A stretch of 64,000 bases of DNA, taken from the NCBI RefSeq assembly GCF_003935425.1, contig NZ_RHQN01000008.1, forward strand, positions 1-64,000, in the 5' to 3' direction. Both the position numbers and the translations under genes were made by a program. The notes beneath the pieces are model-generated. The model was not told the DNA's origin and did no database searches. It was given only the letters and a program-made list of their open reading frames with translations. Shown here one piece after another: positions 33,843 to 43,339 of this stretch (positions are counted from its first letter, which is position 1; every line of letters begins with the position of its first letter). The stretch comes from Pseudomonas sp. v388 (GTDB lineage: Bacteria > Pseudomonadota > Gammaproteobacteria > Pseudomonadales > Pseudomonadaceae).

Positions 33843-34178
33843 TTGGACCAGTTGCAGTTGAGTGACTTTGACATCGACCATCAGTTGCTCGATCTGCCCG
33901 GTACATCGCTGGTGATTTTCACCAGCGCCGGCTGTGCGAGCTGCCGTTGGGCCCGTGAGCACCTGCCGCGCCTGGCGCTGGCGGTCGAACGGCTGTGCTG
34001 GGTCGATGCGCAGGAAAGCGGCGGCGCCGTGCAGCGCTATGAAGTGTTTCACCTGCCGGCATTGTTCGTGGTGCGCGACGGCGCTTTCTTCGGCGCGATG
34101 CGCTCGACCCTCGACGCCACGGCACTGAATCGGGCACTGGAGCTTGCCTTGAACCAGCCTGCGGAAGAACTGCCCTGA
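33843..34178 (+). CDS. Thioredoxin-fold protein with CASC motif
   Basis: The 111-residue protein has a thioredoxin fold: strand SLVIFTSAGCASCRWAREHL with the redox pair CASC near residues 31-34, then LCWVDAQESGGAVQRYEVFH and the cis-proline motif HLPALFVVRDG near 69. A role in thiol-disulfide exchange or peroxide handling is inferred. The start is TTG at 33843 with GAGGA eight bases upstream. The next gene starts 29 bp after the stop and may be co-transcribed. Confidence 0.82.
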   Translation: MDQLQLSDFDIDHQLLDLPGTSLVIFTSAGCASCRWAREHLPRLALAVERLCWVDAQESGGAVQRYEVFHLPALFVVRDGAFFGAMRSTLDATALNRALELALNQPAEELP

Positions 34179-34207
34179 GGGGCCTTGGATGAACAGGAGG
34201 ACGGTTC

Positions 34208-35113
34208 ATGGCAACGGTTGATGAACGAAAACTGGTGGTGGCCATTTCCTCCAGTGCGCTATTCGATCTGCGTGACAGCCACGCGGTGTACATGAGGGAC
34301 GGGGTCGAAGCCTACCGTCAGTACCAGATCGAGCACGAGGACGAGTTTCTCGAGCCTGGCGATGCGTATCTTCTGGTGGAAAAGCTCCTGAGCCTCAATG
34401 CCAGTCTGGGCGAGGCGCGGGTGGAAGTGGTGCTGGTATCGCGCAACAGTGCCGACACCGGCCTGCGGGTATTCAACTCCATTGCGCACCATGGGCTGGA
34501 TATCAGTCGCGCGGCGTTCGCCGGTGGCCGCAGTCCTTATCCGTACCTGGCGGCCTTCGGCTGCCATCTGTTTCTGTCCACCCACGCCGACGACGTGCGC
34601 AGTGCCTTGGATGCGGGGTTCGCGGCGGCGACCATTTTGTCCGGCGGTGCGCGACGTGCAGCTACCGCCGAGCTGCGCATCGCCTTCGACGGTGACGCCG
34701 TGCTGTTTTCCGATGATTCCGAACGGGTCTACCAGACCGGCGGGCTGGCGGCGTTCCAGGCCAGCGAACGCGAGTCGGCCCGCGAACCGTTGCGCGGTGG
34801 GCCGTTCAAACCTTTCCTGGCCGCCTTGAACCGCCTGCAGCGCGAATTCCCCGAACAAAGCTGCCCGATCCGGACCGCCCTGGTCACCGCCCGTTCGGCA
34901 CCGGCGCATGAGCGGGTCATCCGCACCCTGCGCGAGTGGGACATCCGGCTCGACGAGTCGCTGTTTCTCGGCGGCCTGCGCAAATCGGCGTTTCTCGAAG
35001 CCTTCGCCGCCGATGTGTTCTTCGACGATCAGCCAGGACATTGCGAGCTGGCTCGTGAGGTCGTAGCCACCGGCCATGTTCCCCACGGGGTCAGCAACGA
35101 AATAAAGCTGTGA
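34208..35113 (+). CDS. 5'-nucleotidase (cytosolic, PF06189 type)
   Basis: The 301-residue protein resembles cytosolic 5'-nucleotidase I-type enzymes that dephosphorylate nucleoside monophosphates: LVVAISSSALFDLRDSHAVY near 9, VVLVSRNSADTGLRVFNSIA near 74, RAAFAGGRSPYPYLAAFGCH near 100, LRIAFDGDAVLFSDDSERVY near 156, LVTARSAPAHERVIRTLREW near 223, and DVFFDDQPGHCE near 275. These are HAD-like motifs with Asp in DGDAV and DDQ. AGGAGGACGG before the ATG at 34208 is a strong ribosome site. Confidence 0.88.
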   Translation: MATVDERKLVVAISSSALFDLRDSHAVYMRDGVEAYRQYQIEHEDEFLEPGDAYLLVEKLLSLNASLGEARVEVVLVSRNSADTGLRVFNSIAHHGLDISRAAFAGGRSPYPYLAAFGCHLFLSTHADDVRSALDAGFAAATILSGGARRAATAELRIAFDGDAVLFSDDSERVYQTGGLAAFQASERESAREPLRGGPFKPFLAALNRLQREFPEQSCPIRTALVTARSAPAHERVIRTLREWDIRLDESLFLGGLRKSAFLEAFAADVFFDDQPGHCELAREVVATGHVPHGVSNEIKL

Positions 35114-35204
35114 TGAGACGGGGCGCAAGTTCACCGCCGTCCCTGATGTGAGCGCACTGCTAAGCTGAATCAATCTCCGCCATTCAGGCAGTCCGGGAGG
35201 TCAC

Positions 35205-35699
35205 ATGATTCGTTCGATGCTGTATGCCACAGACCTGGGTCTGTATGCGCCGTATGTCACGCAACACGCGTTGGCGCTGGCTCGAACCTTCAGTGCCGAA
35301 CTCTATGTCGTCCACGTCGTTGAACCCATGGGGCTGTTCGCCGAGTCGGTGCTGCAGAGCTACCTGGGCGAGGACGCCTGGCACGACCTTCACAGCAGTG
35401 GCGTAGGTGCGTTCATGGATGGAATAGAGCAAAGGATGCTCGACGGGTTTCGTGAGGAACTGGGTGAAGGCCACAAGGATCTGTCTTTCATCCGCACAGT
35501 GCGAGTCGTTCAGGGAGAACCTTCCAGTGTGATCCTTGAGCAGGCCCGGGAACTGGCTGTGGATTTGCTGGTGGTGGGAAGTCATACCCATCAGGCGAAA
35601 GAGGGCGAGTCGATCGGACGTACGGCCGCCAGGATTTTGCAGCTTTCCGATGTACCGGTTTACATGGTGCCCATGATGCAGAACAGAGGGCGAGGGTAG
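35205..35699 (+). CDS. Universal stress protein
   Basis: This 164-residue UspA-family protein has strand MIRSMLYATDLG with the Asp of the nucleotide pocket, SAELYVVHVVEP near 30, and DLLVVGSHTHQAKEGESIGR with TAARILQLSDVPVYMVP near 120-150. The last motif replaces the usual GxRG(x9)GS loop with GSHTHQAKEGESIG, so ATP binding may still occur but is not certain. GGGAGG precedes the ATG. It sits directly upstream of cysB, as in P. aeruginosa. Confidence 0.87.
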   Translation: MIRSMLYATDLGLYAPYVTQHALALARTFSAELYVVHVVEPMGLFAESVLQSYLGEDAWHDLHSSGVGAFMDGIEQRMLDGFREELGEGHKDLSFIRTVRVVQGEPSSVILEQARELAVDLLVVGSHTHQAKEGESIGRTAARILQLSDVPVYMVPMMQNRGRG

Positions 35700-35841
35700 A
35701 GCGAAGGTTCGTTTGAAGGGATTTGGTGAAATGGAGCGTGTAATCGCCTCACAAAGGTGATAAATAGTTCTAGTAGAATTCATCGCACCATTAATCCAGT
35801 TATATACCGTCGCTGATGCCCCTAGGGTTTATCTGCTTTGA

Positions 35842-36825
<984 letters not shown>

Positions 36826-36841
36826 AAAGCAGAGGCAAGTT

Positions 36842-36902
36842 TCAAGCTGCAAGCTCCAAGTCAGGGCCATACGCCCCAGCTTGTAGCTTGTAGCTTGTAG
36901 CT
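36842..36902. repeat. Imperfect inverted 7-mer repeats between cysB and cysH
   Basis: AGCTTGT is repeated at 36878, 36885 and 36892 and ends with AGCT at 36902. The left side (TTCAAGCTGCAAGCTCCAAG from 36841) is an imperfect reverse complement, so the region can fold back. It fills the gap between the convergent cysB and cysH genes and its last base is the first of the cysH stop codon. Confidence 0.75.
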
Positions 36903-37642
36903 CAGCCCGGCTGCCGTGCGATCAGATTCCCCGCGTGCAATCCGCATTCCTTCTGCGTCGACTCTTCCCACCACCAGCGACCTTCGCGTTCGTGCTGGTT
37001 GGGCAGTACCGGCCGGGTGCAGGGCTCGCAGCCGATGCTGATGAAGCCGCGTTCATGCAGGCTGTTGTACGGCAGCTCCAGCATGCGGATATAGCCCCAG
37101 ACTTCCTCGCTGGTCATCTGCGCCAGCGGGTTGAACTTGTAGAGCGTACGTTGCGGCGTGGAGAAGGCGCTGTCGATTTCCAGGGCCGCCACCGCGCTGC
37201 GGGTGCCGGGGCTCTGGTCGCGGCGTTGGCCGGTGGCCCAGGCTCTCACCGTCGACAGCTTGCGGCGCAGCGGTTCGATCTTGCGAATCCCGCAGCACTC
37301 GCCATGACCGTCGCGGTAAAAACTGAACAGGCCCTTTTCCTTGACCAGGGGTTCGAGCAGGCGCTGGTCGGGCGTCATGATCTCGATGTCGATCTTGTAG
37401 TGCTCGCGAACCTGCTCGATGAAGCGGTAGGTTTCCGGATGCAGGCGGCCGGTGTCCAGGCTGAACACCTTGACGTTCTTGTTGAGTTTCCAGGCCATGT
37501 CCACCAGCACCACGTCTTCGGCTCCGCTGAACGAAATCCACAGATCGTCACCGAAGTGTTCGAAGGCCAGTTTCAGAATGTCCTGGGGGGACTTGTTGGC
37601 GTACGTCGCGGCCAGTTCGGCGACGTCGAAAGGTTGGCTCAT
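36902..37642 (-). CDS. cysH: CysH, phosphoadenylyl/adenylyl-sulfate reductase
   Basis: CysH reduces activated sulfate to sulfite in the cytosol. The 246-residue protein has [14 protein letters not shown] near 38 (PP-loop type), [15 protein letters not shown] near 60, and four iron-sulfur ligands: the pair in [13 protein letters not shown] and GCEPCTRPV, plus the catalytic Cys in the tail [12 protein letters not shown]. The CC/CxxC cluster signature marks the APS-reducing type known from P. aeruginosa. The stop codon lies at the edge of the 7-mer repeat region, and the last residues (LIARQPG) may be affected by it. Confidence 0.93.
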   Translation of the reverse strand: MSQPFDVAELAATYANKSPQDILKLAFEHFGDDLWISFSGAEDVVLVDMAWKLNKNVKVFSLDTGRLHPETYRFIEQVREHYKIDIEIMTPDQRLLEPLVKEKGLFSFYRDGHGECCGIRKIEPLRRKLSTVRAWATGQRRDQSPGTRSAVAALEIDSAFSTPQRTLYKFNPLAQMTSEEVWGYIRMLELPYNSLHERGFISIGCEPCTRPVLPNQHEREGRWWWEESTQKECGLHAGNLIARQPG

Positions 37643-37742
37643 CAGGCGGCTTCCTAAGTACAGAGTGGCGCTTCAAGCGCTCGTAGTGGCGGCTATGGTA
37701 ACAAATCGAGGCTTTCTATTGTGGGGGCATGCATGGAGCGTG

Positions 37743-37772
37743 CAGGGAGCCAGCCTGCTGGCGAACGCGTAT
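37743..37772. repeat. REP-like remnant upstream of cysH
   Basis: CAGGGAGCCAGCCTGCTGGC carries the REP-like centre GCCAGC/GCTGGC. It lies in the 152-bp gap between pabB and cysH; no terminator was seen there. Confidence 0.45.
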
Positions 37773-37794
37773 TGGCAGACGCCAAAAACCATGG

Positions 37795-39138
37795 CTACAG
37801 GTTTTCCAGCGTCTCCATCAGCACCCGCACCTTGGTGAAGGTTTCCTGGTATTCGGCTTCGCAGTCCGAGTCGGCGACGATACCGCCGCCGCCCCAGCAG
37901 CAAATGCGGCCGTCCTTGACCAGCAGGCTGCGGATGGCGATGGAACTGTCCATCTCGCCGCGCACGTCCAGGTACAGCAGCGAGCCGCAATACAGCGCTC
38001 GGCGTGTCGGTTCCAGTTCGTCAATGATCTGCATGGCGCGGATCTTCGGCGCGCCCGTGATCGAGCCGCCGGGGAAGCTGCCGCCGATCAGGTCCAGCGC
38101 GTCGTGGTCAGCCGCCAGCTCGCCGGTCACGCTGCTGACCAGATGATGCACGTTGGGGTAGCTTTCCAGGCTGAACAGCTCCGGCACCGTCACCGAGCCG
38201 ATCCGGCAACTGCGACCCAGATCGTTGCGCAGCAGGTCGACGATCATCAGGTTTTCCGCGCGGTCCTTGGGGCTGGCGAGCAATTCTTCGGCCAGCGCGG
38301 CGTCTTCGATAGCGTCGCGGCCACGGGAACGTGTGCCTTTGATCGGGCGTGTTTCCACCTGCCGGTCGCTGACCCGAACGAAGCGCTCCGGCGACAGGCT
38401 CAACACCGCGCCGCCGTCCGGCAGCGGCATGAAGCCGGAAAACGGTGTCGGGCAGGCCGCTCGCAACGCGGTGTACGCCGCCCATGGATCGCCCTGGCAA
38501 TTGGCCTGAAAGCGTTGCGCGAAGTTGACCTGATAGCAATCGCCGGCCTGAATGTAGCCCTGAATCTTGTCGAATGCGGCGCGGTATTGTTCGGGGCTGA
38601 GGTCGGCTCTGAATGGGCCGGTCAGTTCGAACGCTGCCGGTTGGCGATCGGCCGGCTGAGCGAATAACCCCAGCAGGCGACGCTTGTCGGCCTCGGCAAC
38701 GCAAGGGTGGCAGACCAGCTGCGTGGTGCGGGCATGATGGTCGGTAATGACCGCCCAGGCGTACAAGCCCAGGCGTGCATCCGGCAGCCGCAGATCGTCG
38801 ATGGCCCGTTCCGGCAGCGGTTCAAGGCGTCGGCCCAGGTCGTAGCCCAGATAACCGATCAAGCCACCGGCAAACGGCAGCTCGCTGCCTGCGGGTAACT
38901 GTGCCTCGCCCAGGCCAGCGAGGCTGTCGCGCAGACGCTGAAGAAACGCCGCACCTGATTCGTCTGCCTCGACAGCCAGCTGGTCCACAGGCCAGGCGCT
39001 GAGCAGATCAAACCTGCCGCGATCCGCGCCCGGACGACCGCTGTCCAGCAGTACGGCGCCGGGTGCGTGTCGGATGCGCAGAAAGTATTCGGCAGGGTCA
39101 GCTGAATACGGCAAGGGATGCAGGCTACAGATCGGCAT
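37795..39138 (-). CDS. pabB: PabB, aminodeoxychorismate synthase component I
   Basis: PabB with PabA converts chorismate and glutamine to 4-amino-4-deoxychorismate for folate synthesis. The 447-residue protein has the chorismate-binding domain motifs GYIQAGDCYQVNFAQRF near 195, SPERFVRV near 245, the PabB-type VETRPIKGTRSRG near 258 with its Lys, ENLMIVDLLRNDLGR near 290, GSFPGGSITGAPKIRAMQII near 350 and a final GGGIVADSDCEAEYQE. PIKGTR separates PabB from TrpE (PIAGTR). Single gene, transcribed toward cysH. Confidence 0.94.
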   Translation of the reverse strand: MPICSLHPLPYSADPAEYFLRIRHAPGAVLLDSGRPGADRGRFDLLSAWPVDQLAVEADESGAAFLQRLRDSLAGLGEAQLPAGSELPFAGGLIGYLGYDLGRRLEPLPERAIDDLRLPDARLGLYAWAVITDHHARTTQLVCHPCVAEADKRRLLGLFAQPADRQPAAFELTGPFRADLSPEQYRAAFDKIQGYIQAGDCYQVNFAQRFQANCQGDPWAAYTALRAACPTPFSGFMPLPDGGAVLSLSPERFVRVSDRQVETRPIKGTRSRGRDAIEDAALAEELLASPKDRAENLMIVDLLRNDLGRSCRIGSVTVPELFSLESYPNVHHLVSSVTGELAADHDALDLIGGSFPGGSITGAPKIRAMQIIDELEPTRRALYCGSLLYLDVRGEMDSSIAIRSLLVKDGRICCWGGGGIVADSDCEAEYQETFTKVRVLMETLENL

Positions 39139-39246
39139 TCGTAAAGGCGGTCGACGTTAAGAGGTCGGCGATTGTAATCCCACTGGCCCCTGAGTCCTAG
39201 CCGCAACCTGGCTGATCGTCATGAAGTGTCGGCCGATCAGCAGCGG

Positions 39247-40224
39247 CTAGAGGCCCACATGTCCGAACGTTTCCTGCACGAACTTCAGGCGTTGCTCAGG
39301 TGTTTCCTGCTCCCCGTTGCGCGCCAGCTCTTCCAGCCGCGCTTCGACGGCCTGGGTCCGGTGCGTCAGCCCGCAGTCGTTGGCGATCTGGATATTCAGG
39401 CCGGGACGGGCGTTGAGCTCCAGGATCAGCGGGCCTTTGTCTTCGTCCAGCACCATGTCCACGCCGATATAACCCAGGCCGCACAGCTCGTAGCATTCGG
39501 CGGCAAGCTTCATGAAGCCGTCCCAGGTCGGCAACTGCACGCCGTCCACCGCATTGGTGGTGTCCGGATGCTTGCTGATGATGTTGTTCAGCCAGGTGCC
39601 TTGCAGGGTAACGCCGGTGGCCAGGTCCACACCCACGCCGATGGCGCCCTGGTGCAGGTTGGCCTTGCCGCCGGACTGTCGGGTCGGTAGGCGCAGCATC
39701 GCCATGACCGGGTAGCCCATCAGCACAATGATGCGGATGTCCGGCACGCCTTCATAGCTGATGCTCTTGAAGATCGGGTCAGGCTTGACCCGATACTCGA
39801 TCAGCGCCCGGTCGCGGTGCCCGCCCAGGGAATACAGGCCGGTCAGGATGCTGGACACCTGATGCTCGATCTCATCGTGGCTGATGATGCGCCCGGACAC
39901 CGTGCGGTAGCGTTCCTCGAACCGGTCGGCAACCACCAGAATGCCGTCACCGCCGGCGCCCTGTGCCGGTTTGATGACGAAGTCGCTGCGTCCGCCGAGA
40001 ATTTCGTCGAGGCGGTCGATTTCCTTCTCGGTGGAGATCACCCCGTACATTTCCGGCACATGAATGCCGGCCTGGATCGCCCGTTCCTTGGTGATGATCT
40101 TGTCATCCACGATCGGGTACAGGCTGCGCTTGTTGTACTTGAGCACATAGTCGGCATTACGCCGGTTGATGCCCATGATGCCCTTGGCTTCCAGTGCCTT
40201 CCAGGTCTTCCACCAGCCGATCAC
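39247..40224 (-). CDS. RimK-like ATP-grasp ligase (alpha-L-glutamate ligase-like)
   Basis: The 325-residue protein has ATP-grasp features: DFVIKPAQGAGGDGILVVAD near 82, ALIEYRVKPDP near 146, DIRIIVLMGYPVMAMLRLPT near 165, and the metal-binding end DKGPLILELNARPGLNIQIA near 265 with Glu and Asn. Ligases of this group add amino acids to a carboxylate; the substrate of this branch is not known to me. Its ATG overlaps the stop of the upstream 7TM gene by 4 bp. It is the last gene of a conserved three-gene cluster. Confidence 0.85.
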   Translation of the reverse strand: MIGWWKTWKALEAKGIMGINRRNADYVLKYNKRSLYPIVDDKIITKERAIQAGIHVPEMYGVISTEKEIDRLDEILGGRSDFVIKPAQGAGGDGILVVADRFEERYRTVSGRIISHDEIEHQVSSILTGLYSLGGHRDRALIEYRVKPDPIFKSISYEGVPDIRIIVLMGYPVMAMLRLPTRQSGGKANLHQGAIGVGVDLATGVTLQGTWLNNIISKHPDTTNAVDGVQLPTWDGFMKLAAECYELCGLGYIGVDMVLDEDKGPLILELNARPGLNIQIANDCGLTHRTQAVEARLEELARNGEQETPEQRLKFVQETFGHVGL

Positions 40225-41759
40225 TTGGCCTGTTCCTCTTTGAGGAACGCCTTGAAGCGCATCAGTTCGGTCAGGCGATAGCCGCGGTATCTGCCCATCG
40301 CCAGCATGAAGCCGACCAGCACCAGCAATACGGCCGGGAAGGTGAATACGAAGTAGGTCAGTTCCGGGACGCTCATGATCAGGTGCGCCAGGGAAGCGGC
40401 GAACAGCGTGCCGATGGCGACTTTCATCGCATGGCTGGCGCCGCGTTCTTCCCAGGTGATGGACAGCCGCTCGATGGTCATGGTCAGGATCACCATCGGG
40501 AACAGCGCCACCGACAGGCCGCGCTCAAGGCCCAGCTTGTGGCTGAACAGGCTGATGGCGGCGATCAGCACCACCACGAAGGTCAGCACTACCGACAGGC
40601 GCGGCAGCATCTGCAACTTGAGGTGTTCCAGGTACGAACGCAGCGACAGGCCCAGTGCGGTGATCACCGTGAACAGCGCAATGCCGAAGCCCAGCTGGGT
40701 TTCCCGGAACGCCAGGGCGATCAGCACCGGTGTGAAGGTGCCCAGGGTCTGCAGGCCGATCAGGTTGCGCAGGACCAGGATGACCAGCACGCCGATGGGG
40801 ATCATCACCATGATCATGAACGTCTGCTGGGTCTGCAGCGGCAGGCCGTAGAGCGAGTAGGACAAAAAGTCTGCGTCGGTGCTTTCGTCGGTCAGCTTGG
40901 CCAGACGCATGGCGTTCATTTCGCTGTTGTTGAGGCTGAAATTGACCTGCACTTTCCTGCCACCTTCGGCGGTGACCAGGCTTTCTTCGCCAGTCCACCA
41001 CAGCAGCCGGTCCTCGGGCAGGCCGGCTTCGCCGGTGTCCGGGTTGAAGTACAGCCATTCCTTGCCGTTGAAGCTGCGCAGCCACAGTTCCGGTGTCTGT
41101 GGCTGGTCGGCGATCAAGCGAATGGTGTGGGCCTTTTCCATCGGCACATGGGCGATGGACAGCAACAGTTCGGTGATCTGGGCTTTCTTCGAGGCCGAGG
41201 TGTCGCCGCCCAGCAGCAGCTTGACGTTGTCGTCGTTGAGGTTATTGACCCGCTTGATGGCTTCGGTGATGAAGGTCTCGACATCCGCCGAATGCTGGCG
41301 TATCGGCGCCAGCAGCGCCTCCGCAGCGATTTTCTCCGGCCCCTCGACCGGCAGGCTGTCGCGGAAGATCGGGCCTTTGACCTTGGGCTTGTCGCCGGTA
41401 TAGCGCTTGGTCAGCACCAGACGGTAGTAAAGCGTCTGGTTGCCGGTGGCGCGCCGGGTCGACCAGGTGACACGACGGTTGCCGTCGGCACGGTTGACGC
41501 TGACCCCGTAGTTATTGGAAATGAAGCTTTCGTTGAGACTGATGTAGTCGTGGGCCAGAGGTGGCACGAACATCTGGATCTTCACCGAATCCTTGGGGTT
41601 GGCAACGAACTCGACCTTGGCATCGATGTTCCACAAATCGTCGGTTTCTTCTTCGCTCACGGGAATGCCGAGCGCGACTATCTGGTAAGCCGTGATCGCG
41701 ATGCCCAGGGTCACCAGCACAGTGATCAGGATTTTCAGATGGAGCGTAAGAGCGCGCAT
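40221..41759 (-). CDS. Inactive transglutaminase domain fused to seven membrane helices
   Basis: The 512-residue protein has an N-terminal helix (LHLKILITVLVTLGIAITAY), a periplasmic region (about 35-300) and seven C-terminal helices (about 300-490) starting TFMIMVMIPIGVLVILVLRN. The periplasmic part resembles the inactive-transglutaminase domain of this family; I see no Cys-His-Asp triad like that of the TgpA gene in this window. ATG 41759 fits MRALTLHLK as a signal anchor. It lies 4 bp after the retropepsin gene and overlaps the ATP-grasp gene, so the three proteins probably act together. Confidence 0.85.
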   Translation of the reverse strand: MRALTLHLKILITVLVTLGIAITAYQIVALGIPVSEEETDDLWNIDAKVEFVANPKDSVKIQMFVPPLAHDYISLNESFISNNYGVSVNRADGNRRVTWSTRRATGNQTLYYRLVLTKRYTGDKPKVKGPIFRDSLPVEGPEKIAAEALLAPIRQHSADVETFITEAIKRVNNLNDDNVKLLLGGDTSASKKAQITELLLSIAHVPMEKAHTIRLIADQPQTPELWLRSFNGKEWLYFNPDTGEAGLPEDRLLWWTGEESLVTAEGGRKVQVNFSLNNSEMNAMRLAKLTDESTDADFLSYSLYGLPLQTQQTFMIMVMIPIGVLVILVLRNLIGLQTLGTFTPVLIALAFRETQLGFGIALFTVITALGLSLRSYLEHLKLQMLPRLSVVLTFVVVLIAAISLFSHKLGLERGLSVALFPMVILTMTIERLSITWEERGASHAMKVAIGTLFAASLAHLIMSVPELTYFVFTFPAVLLVLVGFMLAMGRYRGYRLTELMRFKAFLKEEQAK

Positions 41760-41763
41760 GGTT

Positions 41764-42300
41764 TTACTCTGCGTTTTGAGCGACGGAAGCGCAGCCGGGC
41801 TTGCCTGCTGCGTATTTAAGGCTTGGGTCAACCAGCGCATCGAAGTGCTTGAGCGCCTCGGAGCCGATCAGGAGCGGGTATTGGAAAGCACTTCGGTCGG
41901 TCAAGTTCACTTCTATGGTGCGTAAAGTTTCACCCATGCACACCTGCAGGCTGATGACCGGCCGGGCGCTGTACTTTTGGTCCTCGTCAGGGTCCAGATC
42001 GTCGGCCCGGCGCTTGATCTTGCTGACCCTGGCCAACGGCCGTTCGATGGGGTGCGCGTGGCGGTCGTCGATCGCCAGATAGAAACGCACCCAGCTCTCG
42101 CCATCGCGCTTGAAATGCTTGATGTCCCGGGCGCTCAGCGAGGCGGTCTTGGCGCCGGTGTCGAGCTTGGCAGCAACCTCCAGATCGATATCGCTGAGCC
42201 TGGCGTATTCGTTCAAGCCATAGACGGTCTTGCTGGCGGCGAACCCCAGGGCGGGCAGAAAAAGCAGGCAGAGCAGGGCGGGGAAGAATGTGAGTCTCAT
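41764..42300 (-). CDS. Retropepsin-like protease (annotated family: ATP-dependent zinc protease/RimB-like)
   Basis: The 178-residue protein has a signal peptide (MRLTFFPALLCLLFLPALGF, cut near AA) and the single-domain aspartic protease motif EVAAKLDTGAKTASLSA with Asp-Thr-Gly, followed by ARPVISLQVCMG and the second pseudo-symmetric FQYPLLIGSEAL. Such PF05618 proteins should dimerise like retropepsins; the old zinc-protease name is probably wrong for this group. It is the first gene of the cluster and is exported, so its substrate should be periplasmic. Confidence 0.85.
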   Translation of the reverse strand: MRLTFFPALLCLLFLPALGFAASKTVYGLNEYARLSDIDLEVAAKLDTGAKTASLSARDIKHFKRDGESWVRFYLAIDDRHAHPIERPLARVSKIKRRADDLDPDEDQKYSARPVISLQVCMGETLRTIEVNLTDRSAFQYPLLIGSEALKHFDALVDPSLKYAAGKPGCASVAQNAE

Positions 42301-42631
42301 AGATCCTGGCGCGGTGGGCGCATTCGGGCAAAAAAGGTAATGAACGGGCGGCAAACGGGCGACTGGCCTCGACACGCGCCCGATGACAAGGCCGGCGAAA
42401 GGCCGAGGGCGGTGAAACAACGGCGCCCCCGCGAAAGCGGCAGCATTCTAGCATGGGGTTTTTCTGGCGCCAGTTGTGCGACTGGTGCAGTAATGCGTAG
42501 GAAACTTCCCTGTGAAGGCTGGCCGCTTATTCGGCCAGCTATTAGACGATTGTCGACAGTCGGCGTATTTTCTTTGACGACAGAGCCATATTTGACTAGT
42601 TTTGCCGTGGTGAATCACAAGGGTGTCGACA
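42301..42631. other. 331-bp divergent promoter region between the retropepsin cluster and gntR/prp
   Basis: The left half (42301-42540) should promote the minus-strand cluster; I see no strong box there. The right part contains the gntR promoter and the twin operators described separately. Confidence 0.6.
42551..42631 (+). promoter_or_regulatory. Two TGTCGACA operators flanking the gntR/prp promoter
   Basis: The 8-bp palindrome TGTCGACA occurs at 42551-42558 and 42624-42631, within the exact inverted 10-mers ATTGTCGACA and TGTCGACAAT. Between them is a promoter: TTGACG (42574-42579), 17-bp spacer, TAGTTT (42597-42602). One box lies upstream of -35 and the other overlaps the start codon. GntR/FCD regulators favour short GT-N-AC palindromes, so autoregulation is likely but inferred. 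Confidence 0.6.
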
Positions 42632-43339
42632 ATGTTCAGCGAGCTACAGAATCTGGCGGGCACACAGGACGATTCGGCAACTCTGTCTGAAAATGTGTTT
42701 CGTCGTATCCAGTCGGCCATCGTCAAAGGCGAGATCGCGCCCGGCAGCAAGATTTCCGAGCCGGAACTGGCGCGCACCTACGGCATCAGTCGTGGGCCGC
42801 TGCGCGAAGCCATCCACCGCCTGGAAGGCTTGCGCCTGGTGGTGCGCGTGCCTCATGTCGGCGCTCGCGTGGTTTCGCTGAGCCATGGGGAAATGATCGA
42901 GTTGTACGAAATCCGCGAATACCTCGAAGGCATGGCCTGCCGGCTGGCCGCCGAACGCATGACTCAAGCCCAGATCGACGAACTGCGCCAAGTCCTGGAC
43001 ACCCACGAACGCGATGCGGCATTTCAGGCCGGGGTCGGCTATTACCAGCAGGAAGGCGACTTCGACTTCCATTATCGGATCATCCAGGGCAGCGGCAATC
43101 GCACGTTGAGCCAGATGTTGTGCGGCGAGCTGTACCAACTGGTGCGCATGTATCGCATCCAGTTTTCCACGACCCCTAACCGGCCACGCCAGGCGTTTGC
43201 CGAACACCACCGGATTCTCGACGCCATCGCCGACCGCGACGGCGAACTGGCCGAACTGCTGATGCGCCGCCATATCGGCGCCTCACGTCGCAACATCGAG
43301 CGTCATTACCAGACGGCTCCCGACCGAGGTGAACCATGA
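42632..43339 (+). CDS. GntR-family regulator (FCD type) of the prp operon
   Basis: The 235-residue protein has an N-terminal GntR winged helix ([40 protein letters not shown]) and an all-helical FCD effector domain with [15 protein letters not shown] and [15 protein letters not shown] (metal-binding Asp/His) followed by [20 protein letters not shown] and [10 protein letters not shown]. It probably represses the methylcitrate genes until a cycle intermediate binds. ATG 42632 has AAGGG at good spacing; GTG 42623 does not. Its stop overlaps prpB by 4 bp. Confidence 0.92.
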   Translation: MFSELQNLAGTQDDSATLSENVFRRIQSAIVKGEIAPGSKISEPELARTYGISRGPLREAIHRLEGLRLVVRVPHVGARVVSLSHGEMIELYEIREYLEGMACRLAAERMTQAQIDELRQVLDTHERDAAFQAGVGYYQQEGDFDFHYRIIQGSGNRTLSQMLCGELYQLVRMYRIQFSTTPNRPRQAFAEHHRILDAIADRDGELAELLMRRHIGASRRNIERHYQTAPDRGEP

